Shown here piece by piece: positions 31,152 to 41,051 of a DNA stretch of 55,836 bases (position 1 is its first letter; each line of letters starts with the position of its first letter). The position numbers and the translations under genes are program-made. Origin of the DNA: Pseudomonas californiensis (GTDB taxonomy: Bacteria > Pseudomonadota > Gammaproteobacteria > Pseudomonadales > Pseudomonadaceae); NCBI RefSeq assembly GCF_021147775.1, contig NZ_JAGTPK010000036.1:1-55836 (forward strand), given 5' to 3'. Under the pieces are notes generated by a model that saw nothing but the letters and a program-made list of their open reading frames with translations, was not told the DNA's origin and ran no database searches.

Positions 31152-31988
31152 TCAGACCAGTTCGATCCGGTCAGCGTGAATAACAATCTGACCTTGCTTG
31201 TACAACGCGCCAATGGCTTTCTTGAAATTGCCCTTGCTGACACCAAACAGGCCGCTGATCACCTGCGGATCACTTTTGTCGCTGACCGGCAACGTGCCGT
31301 TGTTCTCACGCAGCCTGGCGAGAATCTTGGTGTTCAGGCTGCTGGCCGCTTCTGCGCCCACCGGTTGCAGGCTCAGGCTGATATTGCCGTCTGCACGGAT
31401 TTCCTTGATGAAACCCTTCTCCTGCTTGCCCGCCCGCATGAACTTGAATACTTCGTTCTTGTGAATCAGGCCCCAGTGCTTGTTGTTGATGATGGCCTTG
31501 AAACCCATATCGGTCGCTTCGGCTACCAGCAGATCCACTTCCTGACCGACGCTGTAGTTCGCCGGGGTCTTGTCCAGATAACGATCCAGACGTGCCGTGG
31601 CGGTGATGCGGCGGGTGTGCTTGTCGAGATAGACATGCACCACGCAATAGTCGCCAGCCTGCAGCGTGCGCTTCTCTTCCGAGTACGGCAGCAACAGATC
31701 CTTGGGCAGACCCCAGTCCAGGAAAACACCGATACTGTTGACTTCGACCACCTTCAGGCTGGCGAACTCGCCCACCTGAACCTTGGGCTTCTCGGTGGTC
31801 GCGAGCAACTTGTCTTCGCTGTCGAGATAGACGAAAACGTTGAGCCAGTCTTCATCTTCGCTGGGCACATCCTTGGGGATGTAACGATTGGGCAGCAGGA
31901 TTTCACCATCCTGCGCGCCGTCCAGATAAAGACCGAAATTTGTGTGCTTGACGACTTGCAAGCTGTTGTAGCGCCCGATTAAAGCCAT
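31152..31988 (-). CDS. CvfB-like S1-domain RNA-binding protein
   Basis: A 278-residue protein of the CvfB/YitL family: three consecutive S1/OB-like units (GRYNSLQVVKHTNFGLYLDG, VGEFASLKVVEVNSIGVFLDWG, VGQEVDLLVAEATDMGFKAII) and a C-terminal winged helix (SDPQVISGLFGVSKGNFKKA). CvfB of Staphylococcus and pneumococcus binds RNA and affects virulence factor expression; the Pseudomonas role is not known to me. Start ATG 31986-31988 has GAGGG upstream. Confidence 0.88.
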   Translation of the reverse strand: MALIGRYNSLQVVKHTNFGLYLDGAQDGEILLPNRYIPKDVPSEDEDWLNVFVYLDSEDKLLATTEKPKVQVGEFASLKVVEVNSIGVFLDWGLPKDLLLPYSEEKRTLQAGDYCVVHVYLDKHTRRITATARLDRYLDKTPANYSVGQEVDLLVAEATDMGFKAIINNKHWGLIHKNEVFKFMRAGKQEKGFIKEIRADGNISLSLQPVGAEAASSLNTKILARLRENNGTLPVSDKSDPQVISGLFGVSKGNFKKAIGALYKQGQIVIHADRIELV

Positions 31989-32350
31989 GTGCAGATACCC
32001 TCTTTGCGTGGGCGGCATTCTACCCGACTTTGCGACAGCGTTCGCGTCACACTCGGCAGCGCCGATGTGGCGCAACAGCTGATGGGCTGCATTTGATCTG
32101 CATGTCGCCGAAAAGGCTCAGCAGGCGAAGGCCACTCGTCAGTTGCCCGACTGAACCAAATATTGAAAACGCACTCTGCATCACCGGTCGCCCAGCGAAC
32201 TTTTCATGTAAAACAGCCGCTTAGCGCTCTCAAGAGAGCGTGCGTCAGTGCCGATCACGGCCGTACGCCGCGCATCGCGGCCATTTTGACCAAGCAAGAG
32301 GCCAGCATTTCCTGTACGATGGCTGGCCGTATTACGTTTATTGAAGGTAA

Positions 32351-32539
32351 ATGGCAGCCATGCGTATCAAAGCATCCCACTCGAAAGCCAAACCAGCCCC
32401 AGCCGTTGAAACGAGCGACTCGATCAACGCGCAGATTGCAGCTTTCCTGAAGTCCGGCGGCGAAATTCAACAAATCGCCAAAGGCGTGAGTGGCCAGACT
32501 TTCGCACCGTCCAAGCAGATCAACCTCGGCAAGAAGTAA
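32351..32539 (+). CDS. Small conserved protein with SutA-like C-terminal motif
   Basis: A 62-residue (or 59 from ATG 32360) basic protein. Its middle, INAQIAAFLKSGGEIQQIAK, resembles the FLxxGGxxQxI motif at the C-terminus of SutA, the RNA-polymerase-binding regulator of slow growth in P. aeruginosa. The acidic N-terminal part of SutA is absent. The GAAGG site lies 3 bases before the first ATG and 12 before the second, so neither is ideal. A perfect hairpin follows the stop. The link to SutA is by motif only. Confidence 0.7.
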   Translation: MAAMRIKASHSKAKPAPAVETSDSINAQIAAFLKSGGEIQQIAKGVSGQTFAPSKQINLGKK

Positions 32540-32566
32540 CTCCCCGCCTTGCCCGTCGATCTCTAT

Positions 32567-32587
32567 GCGCCTTGATGCTCAAGGCGC
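32567..32587 (+). terminator. Perfect 9-bp hairpin after the SutA-like gene
   Basis: GCGCCTTGA (32567-32575), loop TGC, TCAAGGCGC (32579-32587), 28 bp downstream of the stop codon at 32539. No T-run follows, but the stem is strong and placed as a transcript end would be. Confidence 0.5.
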
Positions 32588-32721
32588 TAGATTGACTATC
32601 CCGCGCTGGATATTCTTCCGGTCACGCTGCTACTCTCTTCCCTGTATCACGATAAACCTGGATCACGATGACCACGAGCCGGATCACGCTCGTGCAGCTG
32701 TCTCATTTGTGGAATGCTCGA

Positions 32722-33234
32722 ATGAAGAACTGGATGCTTTTCGGCGCACTTGTTTATCTGGGTGGATGCGCTTCGCAGCACTGCGAAAACGGCCCCAATG
32801 ACAGCCAACTGTCCGACAGTCCTTGCCGGGCAGGTCATCTGCTGTATCAAAACGATATGCTCCAGGCCAAATTGCTGATCAGCGAAGACAACCGCGAGAA
32901 CTACGAACTGGCCGAAGCCATGTTGCGTCGGGCAGCGCTGGACGATGTCTCAGGCGAAGCGGAGTTTTACCAGGCCGTTCTGCTGATTCGCCAGCAAGCC
33001 GACCAGAAGCAGATCATTGATCTGTTGCAGACCGCCGCCAAACACAAGCACCCGCTGGCTATCGCCCTGCTCTCCCAACAGTTGAGTATGAGCGACCCGA
33101 AACTGTCCGAACGCTACCAGGCACAGTACGCTGAACTGGACGTTGCCAAGAGCGGCTACCCGTCGTTCGAACAGGCGCTGGTGGTCATTCGCGGGCTGAT
33201 TATCCCGTCTGCGCAGACCACAGCCGCCAATTGA
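32722..33234 (+). CDS. Putative outer-membrane lipoprotein with helical repeats
   Basis: A 170-residue lipoprotein: MKNWMLFGALVYLGGC ends in a lipobox (LGGC, Cys16). The mature part is helical with a Sel1/TPR-like texture (NYELAEAMLRRAALDDVSGE, AEFYQAVLLIRQQAD, HPLAIALLSQQL). Start ATG 32722 follows GGA by about 8 bases; an earlier in-frame ATG at 32668 would bury the signal. No specific function is evident. Confidence 0.75.
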   Translation: MKNWMLFGALVYLGGCASQHCENGPNDSQLSDSPCRAGHLLYQNDMLQAKLLISEDNRENYELAEAMLRRAALDDVSGEAEFYQAVLLIRQQADQKQIIDLLQTAAKHKHPLAIALLSQQLSMSDPKLSERYQAQYAELDVAKSGYPSFEQALVVIRGLIIPSAQTTAAN

Positions 33235-33381
33235 TGCGCAACGGATCGACGAACGGTCTGTCATCGCCTGATTTCATCGGTATCCTTGCGAGGCTCTAGC
33301 ACGCGGCTTGTGTCGGGCTCCTGAGCCACTTTTCGATACGCCATTCCTGACCACACTCCTCGACACACCAAGGAGTGAGCC

Positions 33382-34110
33382 ATGCTCAGCCATCGCTTAC
33401 ATACGCTGACCCTCAGCGCCCTCTTCGTCTGCCAGTCTGTTTCTGCGCAGGTGATGGAACGGGATCTGGGCGACTTCGACCTCAAACTGGCCACTACACC
33501 CATGCGCAGCATGGCTCAGGGTCTTGTGACGCCAACCGGCGGCTCGGGCTCTTTTCATGGCGGGCTTGATCTGACCCATGACAGCGGCTTCTACGTCGGC
33601 CAGTGGGCACCCGACATGGGGTTCGCATCCGACAGCGGCATGGAGCTGGACTCCTACATGGGCTTCAAGAAGCCGTTCGATAACTCGCTGGGTTACGAAC
33701 TGGGCATGATCCGCTACAGCTACCCGGACACCAGCCAGATCGACAGTCACGAGTTCTACGCCGGGCTGCGCATGCTCAACAGCCGCGTGGGTGCTGCGTT
33801 CAGCAACGATGTTGGTACTCGCGACAGTACGGTTTTCGTTGACCTGGGCGCCATTGAGCAACTGGGCGTCGGGGTGCGCATGCAGTACGCCAACCACCAG
33901 TTCGATACGCCACAGACCTCAACCGATGGCGGCATAATCAACGGTTTCAACGACTGGTCGCTTAACCTTTCGCGTCCGTGGCTGGGGATCGACATGAACC
34001 TGATGTACAGCGGATCAAGCCTCAGTGGTGGCGATTGCAGCGTGTATAGCGGCCACAATCCGCGCTGCGAAGGCACCTTCACGCTCAAGGCCGTGCGTTC
34101 ATTCTTTTAA
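33382..34110 (+). CDS. TorF-family putative porin
   Basis: A 242-residue outer-membrane beta-barrel. The signal peptide ends near SVSA. The body has alternating strands with GSFHGGLDLTHDSGFYVGQW, MELDSYMGFKKPF, LGYELGMIRYSY and the C-terminal aromatic end KAVRSFF. These are the marks of the Gcw_chp/TorF family. It contains a Cys pair near the C-terminus. AAGGAG precedes the ATG. The solute is unknown. Confidence 0.85.
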   Translation: MLSHRLHTLTLSALFVCQSVSAQVMERDLGDFDLKLATTPMRSMAQGLVTPTGGSGSFHGGLDLTHDSGFYVGQWAPDMGFASDSGMELDSYMGFKKPFDNSLGYELGMIRYSYPDTSQIDSHEFYAGLRMLNSRVGAAFSNDVGTRDSTVFVDLGAIEQLGVGVRMQYANHQFDTPQTSTDGGIINGFNDWSLNLSRPWLGIDMNLMYSGSSLSGGDCSVYSGHNPRCEGTFTLKAVRSFF

Positions 34111-34178
34111 CACCGCAACCCGGTTGAACTGCCAGACGTTACACTCCTCTACTGCAGGTCAGTACCCGAGGAGTGGTC

Positions 34179-35051
34179 ATGCAGTCTCTGTTCAAAGCCG
34201 TCGTAACGATGTTGATGACTGTGTCACTGCTTGCAGGGTGCAGTCAGGTAGGGCTGGCGTATCGTAATCTGGACGTGATCATTCCATGGACGCTCAGCGA
34301 CTATCTGGACATGAACTCCGAGCAGAAGAGCTGGCTGGATGTCAGGCTCAAGCAACACCTGGACTGGCATTGCAGCACCCAGTTGCCCGAGTACCTGACC
34401 TGGCTGGACAAGCTTCAGGACATGGTGCAGAACGACCAGGTGACCTACGAAGCGCTTGAAGCGCGAACACACGAAGCCAAGGACGCGATCTCGAACATCT
34501 CCAGAGAAATAACGCCGTCGGCTGTAGAACTGCTCAAGCGCTTTGACGACAAGCAGGTCCAGGAGATGCAGGCCTCGTTTGCCAAGGACCAGCGCAAGCG
34601 TGAAAACAAATACCTTGATCAGCCATTGGAGCGCCAGGTCGCTGAGCGCGCGGACCGAATGGAAAAGCGCCTGACGCCGTGGATTGGCAAGCTGACCCAG
34701 CCGCAGAAAGACCGTATCCAAAGCTGGTCTGCGTCATTGGGCGAGCAAAACAAGGCGTGGATAGAAAACCGCACGCGTTGGCAGAATCTGTTTCTGAGCA
34801 CCGTGCAACAGCGTCAGTCGCCTGACTTCCCGCAACGCATCGCCGCATTGCTGCAGGATCGGGAGACGTTCTGGACGCCGGAATACCGCAAAGCCTACGA
34901 CCAGACTGAAAAGGCCGCCATCTCACTGATCGTCGACGTAACGGCACAGAGCACGCCTGAGCAACGCACACGCCTGTTGAGCCGAGTTGCTGACATGCGC
35001 AAAGACTTTACCGACCTCAACTGCCTGAAATCGGCGCCTAAAGCGTTGTAA
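34179..35051 (+). CDS. DUF6279 family lipoprotein
   Basis: A 290-residue lipoprotein with lipobox LLAGC near residue 20 and the DUF6279 pattern: LAYRNLDVIIPWTLSDYLD, LNSEQKxWLD-like repeats (here MNSEQKSWLDVRLKQHLDWH) and helical heptads rich in Gln, Lys and Glu. ATG 34179 follows GAGGAG. Function is unknown. An intrinsic terminator follows 28 bp after the stop. Confidence 0.85.
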   Translation: MQSLFKAVVTMLMTVSLLAGCSQVGLAYRNLDVIIPWTLSDYLDMNSEQKSWLDVRLKQHLDWHCSTQLPEYLTWLDKLQDMVQNDQVTYEALEARTHEAKDAISNISREITPSAVELLKRFDDKQVQEMQASFAKDQRKRENKYLDQPLERQVAERADRMEKRLTPWIGKLTQPQKDRIQSWSASLGEQNKAWIENRTRWQNLFLSTVQQRQSPDFPQRIAALLQDRETFWTPEYRKAYDQTEKAAISLIVDVTAQSTPEQRTRLLSRVADMRKDFTDLNCLKSAPKAL

Positions 35052-35079
35052 CACTCCGCATGAATGGCGCGTGCTGAAA

Positions 35080-35102
35080 GGGGCTGTCAGACAGCCCTTT
35101 TT
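35080..35102 (+). terminator. Rho-independent terminator
   Basis: GGGCTGT, loop CAG, ACAGCCC, then five T residues, 29 bp after the DUF6279 stop codon. A textbook intrinsic terminator on the plus strand. Confidence 0.88.
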
Positions 35103-35132
35103 ATGCGTCAACCAAATTATGCGTCAACCAAA
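35101..35132. repeat. Tandem 16-bp duplication
   Basis: TTATGCGTCAACCAAA occurs twice in direct succession (35101-35116, 35117-35132). The first copy starts in the T-run of the terminator. Probably a recent slippage duplication between two convergent genes. Confidence 0.85.
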
Positions 35133-35153
35133 CGTGAGACTTTGCCGGACGGT

Positions 35154-35531
35154 TCAGGCCACCTGAGCCTTGGATGCCACTTCGTCGAACGTCGCTGGGT
35201 CCAACGCATCCTGCTGTTCATCCAGTACCTGGCGCGGATGGTCATTGCCAGGAATGCTGCTGTCGATGAGTGCCAACAGGCTCGAGCCCCGAGCGGTCAG
35301 CAAACAGGCGGAACGGTTGCCGTCCTCTGCTGCTGGCCTCGGTTTGATGAAGCCACGATCAAGCAGTAGATCTCTGAGCTGTGTCGCATCGGCTTCCAGT
35401 TGCTGCGAGCTGCCCACTGACTCACCTTCAGCGGCTTTGGCAGTCGCGTACTCGTCAGACACAGCGGTTTGGCCACCGCTGTTCTGCACTTCATGAAGGA
35501 TGTGTTCGATAAGGTCCCAGTTATAAGCCAT
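35154..35531 (-). CDS. Hypothetical protein, possible DUF2513-like winged helix
   Basis: A 125-residue soluble protein. It begins MAYNWDLIEHILHEVQNSG, which resembles the xMDLIRxILxxIE start of DUF2513 proteins. ADATQLRDLLLDRGFIKPRP and ACLLTARGSSLLALID then give a winged-helix-like order (two helices, then T-x-x-G). The C-terminal ~35 residues are acidic. Assignment is tentative; a DNA-binding regulator is possible. Confidence 0.6.
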   Translation of the reverse strand: MAYNWDLIEHILHEVQNSGGQTAVSDEYATAKAAEGESVGSSQQLEADATQLRDLLLDRGFIKPRPAAEDGNRSACLLTARGSSLLALIDSSIPGNDHPRQVLDEQQDALDPATFDEVASKAQVA

Positions 35532-35762
35532 TGTTATAAACCTCCGTCCAGCATGGATTGAATGGCCCGTGACATCCGGTCACAGGCGCATGACTCATGG
35601 TTGTGACCGACGGCCTGCGCCACCGTTCAGCCTTCACGTCGAACGGGCAGCGTTACGCCAGACAACGCGTGAGGAGAATGAACAGACTGAGCGATTTACG
35701 TGAGCGGCAGTTGGAGGGAATTGCCGAGGCGTAGATGATTGTTGCGAGGGGGTGTTACCGTT

Positions 35763-35792
35763 GGTCGTTCCCACCCAGAGGTGGGAGCGACC
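35763..35792. terminator. 13-bp hairpin downstream of the DEAD-box gene (terminator or REP-like)
   Basis: GGTCGTTCCCACC (35763-35775) pairs with GGTGGGAGCGACC (35780-35792) apart from one T/G position, around a 4-base CAGA loop. It begins 8 bp after the stop of the minus-strand helicase gene. GTGGGAGCGACC also resembles Pseudomonas REP-type sequences, so it may be a repeat used as a transcript end. Confidence 0.6.
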
Positions 35793-35799
35793 AGGTCGA

Positions 35800-37137
<1,338 letters not shown>

Positions 37138-37339
37138 GGGTGCTACCTCGACGAAAAACAAAAATACAGCTGCATAGGTTAACGGTTTCGAGCGCCGGGG
37201 CCGAGTTTCTTTACTACCAACGGCTCATTTTGTTTGTTCAGCGCCCGATCAGAACCCGCGAATGGCCCCTGCTCCAGCGGCCGATCCTTTCAGACGGACG
37301 TCTTTGGAGCGCCAGGTCGGCAGCAAAAAATTTTTCCAC

Positions 37340-37372
37340 CTTCAGATTCCGTTAAGAAACCCTCTCGATACT
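37340..37372 (+). promoter_or_regulatory. Candidate autoregulated promoter of the biosynthesis/two-component operon
   Basis: CTTCAG (37340-37345), N5, GTTAAG (37351-37356) form a hexamer-N5-hexamer direct repeat that differs from the PmrA/QseB consensus (YTTAAK) at one base in each half. Ten bases later comes GATACT (37367-37372), a good -10. The first gene starts 36 bp further on. The layout equals that at 17192-17224 before the PepSY gene. Binding by the response regulator encoded in this same operon is inference. Confidence 0.45.
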
Positions 37373-37408
37373 GCGCCTCACTTGCTGACTGGGGGAGGAA
37401 CCTCACCA

Positions 37409-38098
37409 ATGCCCGATCTTGACTGGAACATCTGTCTGCCTATGCGCTTCGGTGATGCCGGTGCTGGCGCATTGTCCCTCTCCCGAGCCTTGCCGTCCGA
37501 GCCAAGGCGCCTTGATCTCGAAGGTTTCGTTCAGCAGCGCTTTCGCGAGATGCATGACGCACAGGTCCACCACTTCATGCCGGAACTGTTCGGGCTCAGT
37601 GACGGCGCCGGGACGCTCTGTGCTGTCGCGGGCATCCGTCTCGCTGCCCGCGAGCAGCTGTTTCTGGAAAGTTACCTTGACACACCCATCGAGCAGCAGG
37701 TTCATGCCGTTGCGGGGCATGCAGTGGGCAGAAACGCCATCGTCGAAGTCGGCAATCTGGCCGCCAGCACTTTGGGCAGTGCACGGCTGAGCATTATTAC
37801 CGTGACCTGGTTACTCGCGATGGGTGGCCTGGAATGGGTGGCTTTCACAGGCAACACCGCACTCGTCAACAGCTTCAATCGCCTCGGTCTGCGTCCGGTC
37901 ACGCTGTGCCCCGCCGACCCACTGCGCCTCGGCGACGAACGTCACACATGGGGAAGCTATTACCAGACCCAGCCCAGCGTGCACGTGGGGGACATTCGCT
38001 CCGGCTTTTCCAGACTGAGCCAGATGGGACTCTTTGAACGCTTCGGTCTGCCACTGAGCCTGCCGTCGGCTCTTGAGGAGCGTTGTCATGTCGCGTGA
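37409..38098 (+). CDS. Thermostable hemolysin family protein (GNAT-like fold)
   Basis: A 229-residue protein of the family named after the delta-VPH thermostable hemolysin of Vibrio parahaemolyticus. Conserved blocks seen are RFREMHDAQVHHFMPELFGL, IVEVGNLAAST, GLEWVAFTGNTALVNSFNRLGL and LCPADPLRLGDERHTWGSYY. To my knowledge the family belongs to the acetyltransferase (GNAT) fold group, like acyl-homoserine-lactone synthases, so acyl transfer is more plausible than lysis. There is no signal peptide. A strong GGGGGAGGAA precedes the ATG. Its end overlaps the ligase gene by 11 bases. It is the first gene of a seven-gene operon. Confidence 0.85.
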   Translation: MPDLDWNICLPMRFGDAGAGALSLSRALPSEPRRLDLEGFVQQRFREMHDAQVHHFMPELFGLSDGAGTLCAVAGIRLAAREQLFLESYLDTPIEQQVHAVAGHAVGRNAIVEVGNLAASTLGSARLSIITVTWLLAMGGLEWVAFTGNTALVNSFNRLGLRPVTLCPADPLRLGDERHTWGSYYQTQPSVHVGDIRSGFSRLSQMGLFERFGLPLSLPSALEERCHVA

Positions 38099-39569
38099 AC
38101 GTGATGATTTCTGGCAACGGCTATCGTCGCTTGCTATCGAGCAGCCGGAAAAGACTGCACTGGAAGGCGACGGTCAGATACTCAGCTACAGGGCATTGGT
38201 TGCCGAAATAGACGAGCGGCGCCAGTGCCTGAAAACGGCCAGGACCACGGTGGTTGCTCTGATTCTGGACAACAGCCCGAACGCCCTTCTCTGGGACCTG
38301 GCGATTTTGTTCGAAGGGCTGAGCTGCGTGGCCTTGCCGTCTTTTTTCAGTGCCAGCCAGCGATTGCATTGCCTGGAGCAGAGTCAGGCCGATCTGGTCA
38401 TCGCCGAACCTGCCTGGCATGCAGAACTGCAGGCCGCTGATTACGAAGTTCGCGGGCTTTTCTGGCGGCGCACGTTCCACACGGCCCCAGCCCTGCCAAA
38501 GGGCACGGCCAAACTTACCTTCACCTCGGGCACCACAGGCACGCCCAAAGGCGTGTGCCTGAGCGCTGAAAGTGTACTTGTCGTTGCCCGGGCGTTGTAC
38601 GAAGCGAGCCAACCGGTAGGGCCAGGACATCACCTGACCATGCTGCCGCTGGCGATCCTTCTGGAAAACATCGGCTGTTATGCCGCGTTGTACGCAGGTG
38701 CATGCATCAGTCTGCCCAGCCAGGCTGCGCTGGGCATTCAAGGGGCCAGCGGTGTTGATGCTCCCCGGCTGCTGAGATTTCTCGATCAGCAACGTGCAGA
38801 CAGCCTGATCCTGGTCCCGCAACTGCTTTTGCTGTTGGTGACGGCGGCTGAAATGGGCGCCTTCGATGCGTCGATGCTTCGCTTTGTGGCCGTCGGTGGC
38901 GCACGCGTGAGCGTAGACCTGTTACTGCGAGCCCAGGCGCTGGGCTTTCCGGTGTTTGAGGGCTACGGCTTGTCGGAGTGCGCCTCGGTGGTCGCCCTGA
39001 ACCGCCCTGGCGAAAGGCGAACTGGAAGCGTCGGCAGGCCCTTGCCACACATCGATGTGCGTCTGGCTGATGACGGCGAAGTGTTGATCGGCAATGTTCC
39101 GATGCTGGGCTACCTCGGCGAGCCAGCACCCGCTTCAGCCTGGTGGGCAACGGGCGATCTGGGCGAGTTCGATACCGATGGCTATTTGTATCTCAAAGGC
39201 CGCAAAAAACATCAGTTCGTGACCAGCTTCGGGCGCAACGTCAACCCTGAGTGGGTCGAAGCAGAGCTGACCCAGAGCGGCACCATCGCGCAGGCGTTTG
39301 TATATGGCGAGGCGCTGCCCCACAACCATGCCCTGCTCTGGCCGCATCGCCGCGAAACCACCAATGAGCAGTTGGCCGAAGCAGTTGCCCAGGCCAATCG
39401 CGCACTGCCTGACTACGCCAGGGTTCATGGCTGGACTCGACTTGAACAGCCGTTCAGCCCAGCGAACGGCCTGGCCACCGCCAATGGCAGGCCTCGTCGC
39501 GACGCCATCCTCAACCATTACCGTGACCACTTCCTTTCCTCGAACCCGACTGAAGGTATTTCATCATGA
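38088..39569 (+). CDS. AMP-dependent acyl-CoA/carboxylate ligase
   Basis: A 493-residue adenylate-forming enzyme: phosphate-binding loop TFTSGTTGTPKGV, EGYGLSECA, and the hinge TGDLGEFDTDGYLYLKGRKK followed by the FVTSFGRNVNPEWVE region. It activates a carboxylic acid as AMP ester, then thioester. The C-terminal catalytic lysine is plausibly in the NGRPRRD end, where the family shows NGK; the Arg here is unusual. The acid is unknown; fatty acids are the commonest. ATG 38088 follows GAGGAG within the previous gene. ATGA overlap with the next gene. Confidence 0.88.
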   Translation: MSRERDDFWQRLSSLAIEQPEKTALEGDGQILSYRALVAEIDERRQCLKTARTTVVALILDNSPNALLWDLAILFEGLSCVALPSFFSASQRLHCLEQSQADLVIAEPAWHAELQAADYEVRGLFWRRTFHTAPALPKGTAKLTFTSGTTGTPKGVCLSAESVLVVARALYEASQPVGPGHHLTMLPLAILLENIGCYAALYAGACISLPSQAALGIQGASGVDAPRLLRFLDQQRADSLILVPQLLLLLVTAAEMGAFDASMLRFVAVGGARVSVDLLLRAQALGFPVFEGYGLSECASVVALNRPGERRTGSVGRPLPHIDVRLADDGEVLIGNVPMLGYLGEPAPASAWWATGDLGEFDTDGYLYLKGRKKHQFVTSFGRNVNPEWVEAELTQSGTIAQAFVYGEALPHNHALLWPHRRETTNEQLAEAVAQANRALPDYARVHGWTRLEQPFSPANGLATANGRPRRDAILNHYRDHFLSSNPTEGISS

Positions 39570-40255
39570 GTTTTTTCCAGACCCTGCAGGATGCGACCCA
39601 GACAGAACGGGACACGCTGTTCAATCTACCCATCATTCGGGAGGCGCTGCAGGGCCAGGTGAGCCTGGAAAACTATCGTGCCTTTTTGTCACAAGCCTAT
39701 TACCACGTGCGTCACACCGTGCCATTGATGATGGCTTGCGGCGCACGTCTGCCTGGTCACCTGGAATGGCTGCGCGGCGCAGTCTGCGAATACATCGAAG
39801 ACGAATACGGCCACGAGCAGTGGATACTCAATGACTTGCGTGCCTGTGGCGGCGATGCGGACGCTGTGCGTGACGGCCAGCCTGAAACGCCCATCGAGCT
39901 GATGATCGCGTTTCTCTACGATTTGATTGCACGTGGCAACCCGGTGGGTCTGTTTGGCATGGTCAATGTGCTTGAGGGCACCAGCATTGCCCTTGCGACA
40001 CATGCCGCTGACAGCATCCGCCAGCGACTGGAACTCCCGGCCACGGCATTCAGTTACCTGAGTTCGCACGGCAGCCTGGACATTGGCCACATGGAAACCT
40101 TCCGCAAGCTGATGGACCGGATCAATGACCCACAGGATCAAGCGGCTGTGATTCATGCCTCCAAAGTGGTCTACCGTTTGTACACCGACATGTTCCGCGA
40201 ACTGCCAACTGCTGTGGTCACGGCCCCTGCGGAGCGTATTCATGCGGCTGTCTGA
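39566..40255 (+). CDS. Haem-oxygenase-like diiron oxidase (HDO)
   Basis: A 229-residue all-helical protein of the TenA/PqqC-like HDO group. Candidate metal ligands are Glu80 and His83 (EYGHEQW), Glu137 (VLEGTS), and His168, Asp172 and His175 (SHGSLDIGHMETF). The H-x3-D-x2-H spacing equals that of CADD and the E-x2-H that of UndA. Relatives cleave C-C bonds or N-oxygenate using O2; UndA of Pseudomonas converts lauric acid to 1-undecene. Here the substrate should come from the ligase or GNAT-like partner. It overlaps the ligase gene by 4 and the SDR gene by 14 bases. Confidence 0.85.
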   Translation: MSFFQTLQDATQTERDTLFNLPIIREALQGQVSLENYRAFLSQAYYHVRHTVPLMMACGARLPGHLEWLRGAVCEYIEDEYGHEQWILNDLRACGGDADAVRDGQPETPIELMIAFLYDLIARGNPVGLFGMVNVLEGTSIALATHAADSIRQRLELPATAFSYLSSHGSLDIGHMETFRKLMDRINDPQDQAAVIHASKVVYRLYTDMFRELPTAVVTAPAERIHAAV

Positions 40256-41051
40256 AGCCAGAGTCGTATTGACCGGGGCCAGCGGTGGTATCGGTCTGGC
40301 CATTGCCGAAGCGCTGTGCAGCCAGGGAGCTCAGGTACTGGCGGTGTCGCGCCATGCAGAACCGCTGCAGGCACTGATGGCCCGCTACCCGCAGACACTG
40401 CAATGGGTTGCGGCGGACCTCTGTACGCCTGAGGGTCGCGAGCAGACGGTCAAGGCTGCCCATGCGTTGCAAGGTGTCAACCTGCTGATCAATGCGGCGG
40501 GCAGCAACCGATTCGCGACGCTGGAGCACATGTCCGCCAGCGAAACCGAGGCCCTGCTGACCTTGAACCTGCATGCACCGATCCTGTTGACCGGTGCGAT
40601 GCTGCCGCAGCTCAAACAGGCGCGCAGTGCCATGGTGGTGAATGTCGGGTCGACCTATGGCTCTATCGGTCACGCCGGTTATGCGACCTACTGCGCCAGC
40701 AAGTTCGCACTGCGCGGTTTTTCCGAGGCGCTTCGCCGTGAACTGGCCGATACGCAGGTCGATGTACTGTACGTTGCACCCCGCGCCACCCGCACGGCCA
40801 TGAACGGCAAAGCCGTGCAGGCGCTGAACGATGCGATGAAATCTGCTGTCGATGATCCGCATGACGTCGCGAAAGCTGTGCTCAATGCTATCGCCACTGA
40901 CCAACGAGCGCTGTATCTGGGACGGCCAGAGCGCTTCTTTGTCATGATCAACAGCATTTTGCCCACAGTGGTCGACCGAAGCCTGCGCAAGCATCTACCC
41001 TTGATCCGTCGCCTGAGCGCCCCTCACCCGGAAGAGAAACCGACCTCATGA
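40242..41051 (+). CDS. Short-chain dehydrogenase/reductase
   Basis: A 269-residue classical SDR with nucleotide-binding TGASGGIG (11-18), NAAG (84-87), Ser137 and YCASK (Tyr150, Lys154). The C-terminal part (FFVMINSILPTVVDRSLRKHL) is hydrophobic/basic and resembles lipid-modifying SDRs that sit at the membrane. ATG 40242 follows GGAG by about 7 bases inside the HDO gene. It presumably oxidises or reduces an intermediate of the pathway. ATGA overlap with the TPR gene. Confidence 0.9.
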   Translation: MRLSEARVVLTGASGGIGLAIAEALCSQGAQVLAVSRHAEPLQALMARYPQTLQWVAADLCTPEGREQTVKAAHALQGVNLLINAAGSNRFATLEHMSASETEALLTLNLHAPILLTGAMLPQLKQARSAMVVNVGSTYGSIGHAGYATYCASKFALRGFSEALRRELADTQVDVLYVAPRATRTAMNGKAVQALNDAMKSAVDDPHDVAKAVLNAIATDQRALYLGRPERFFVMINSILPTVVDRSLRKHLPLIRRLSAPHPEEKPTS

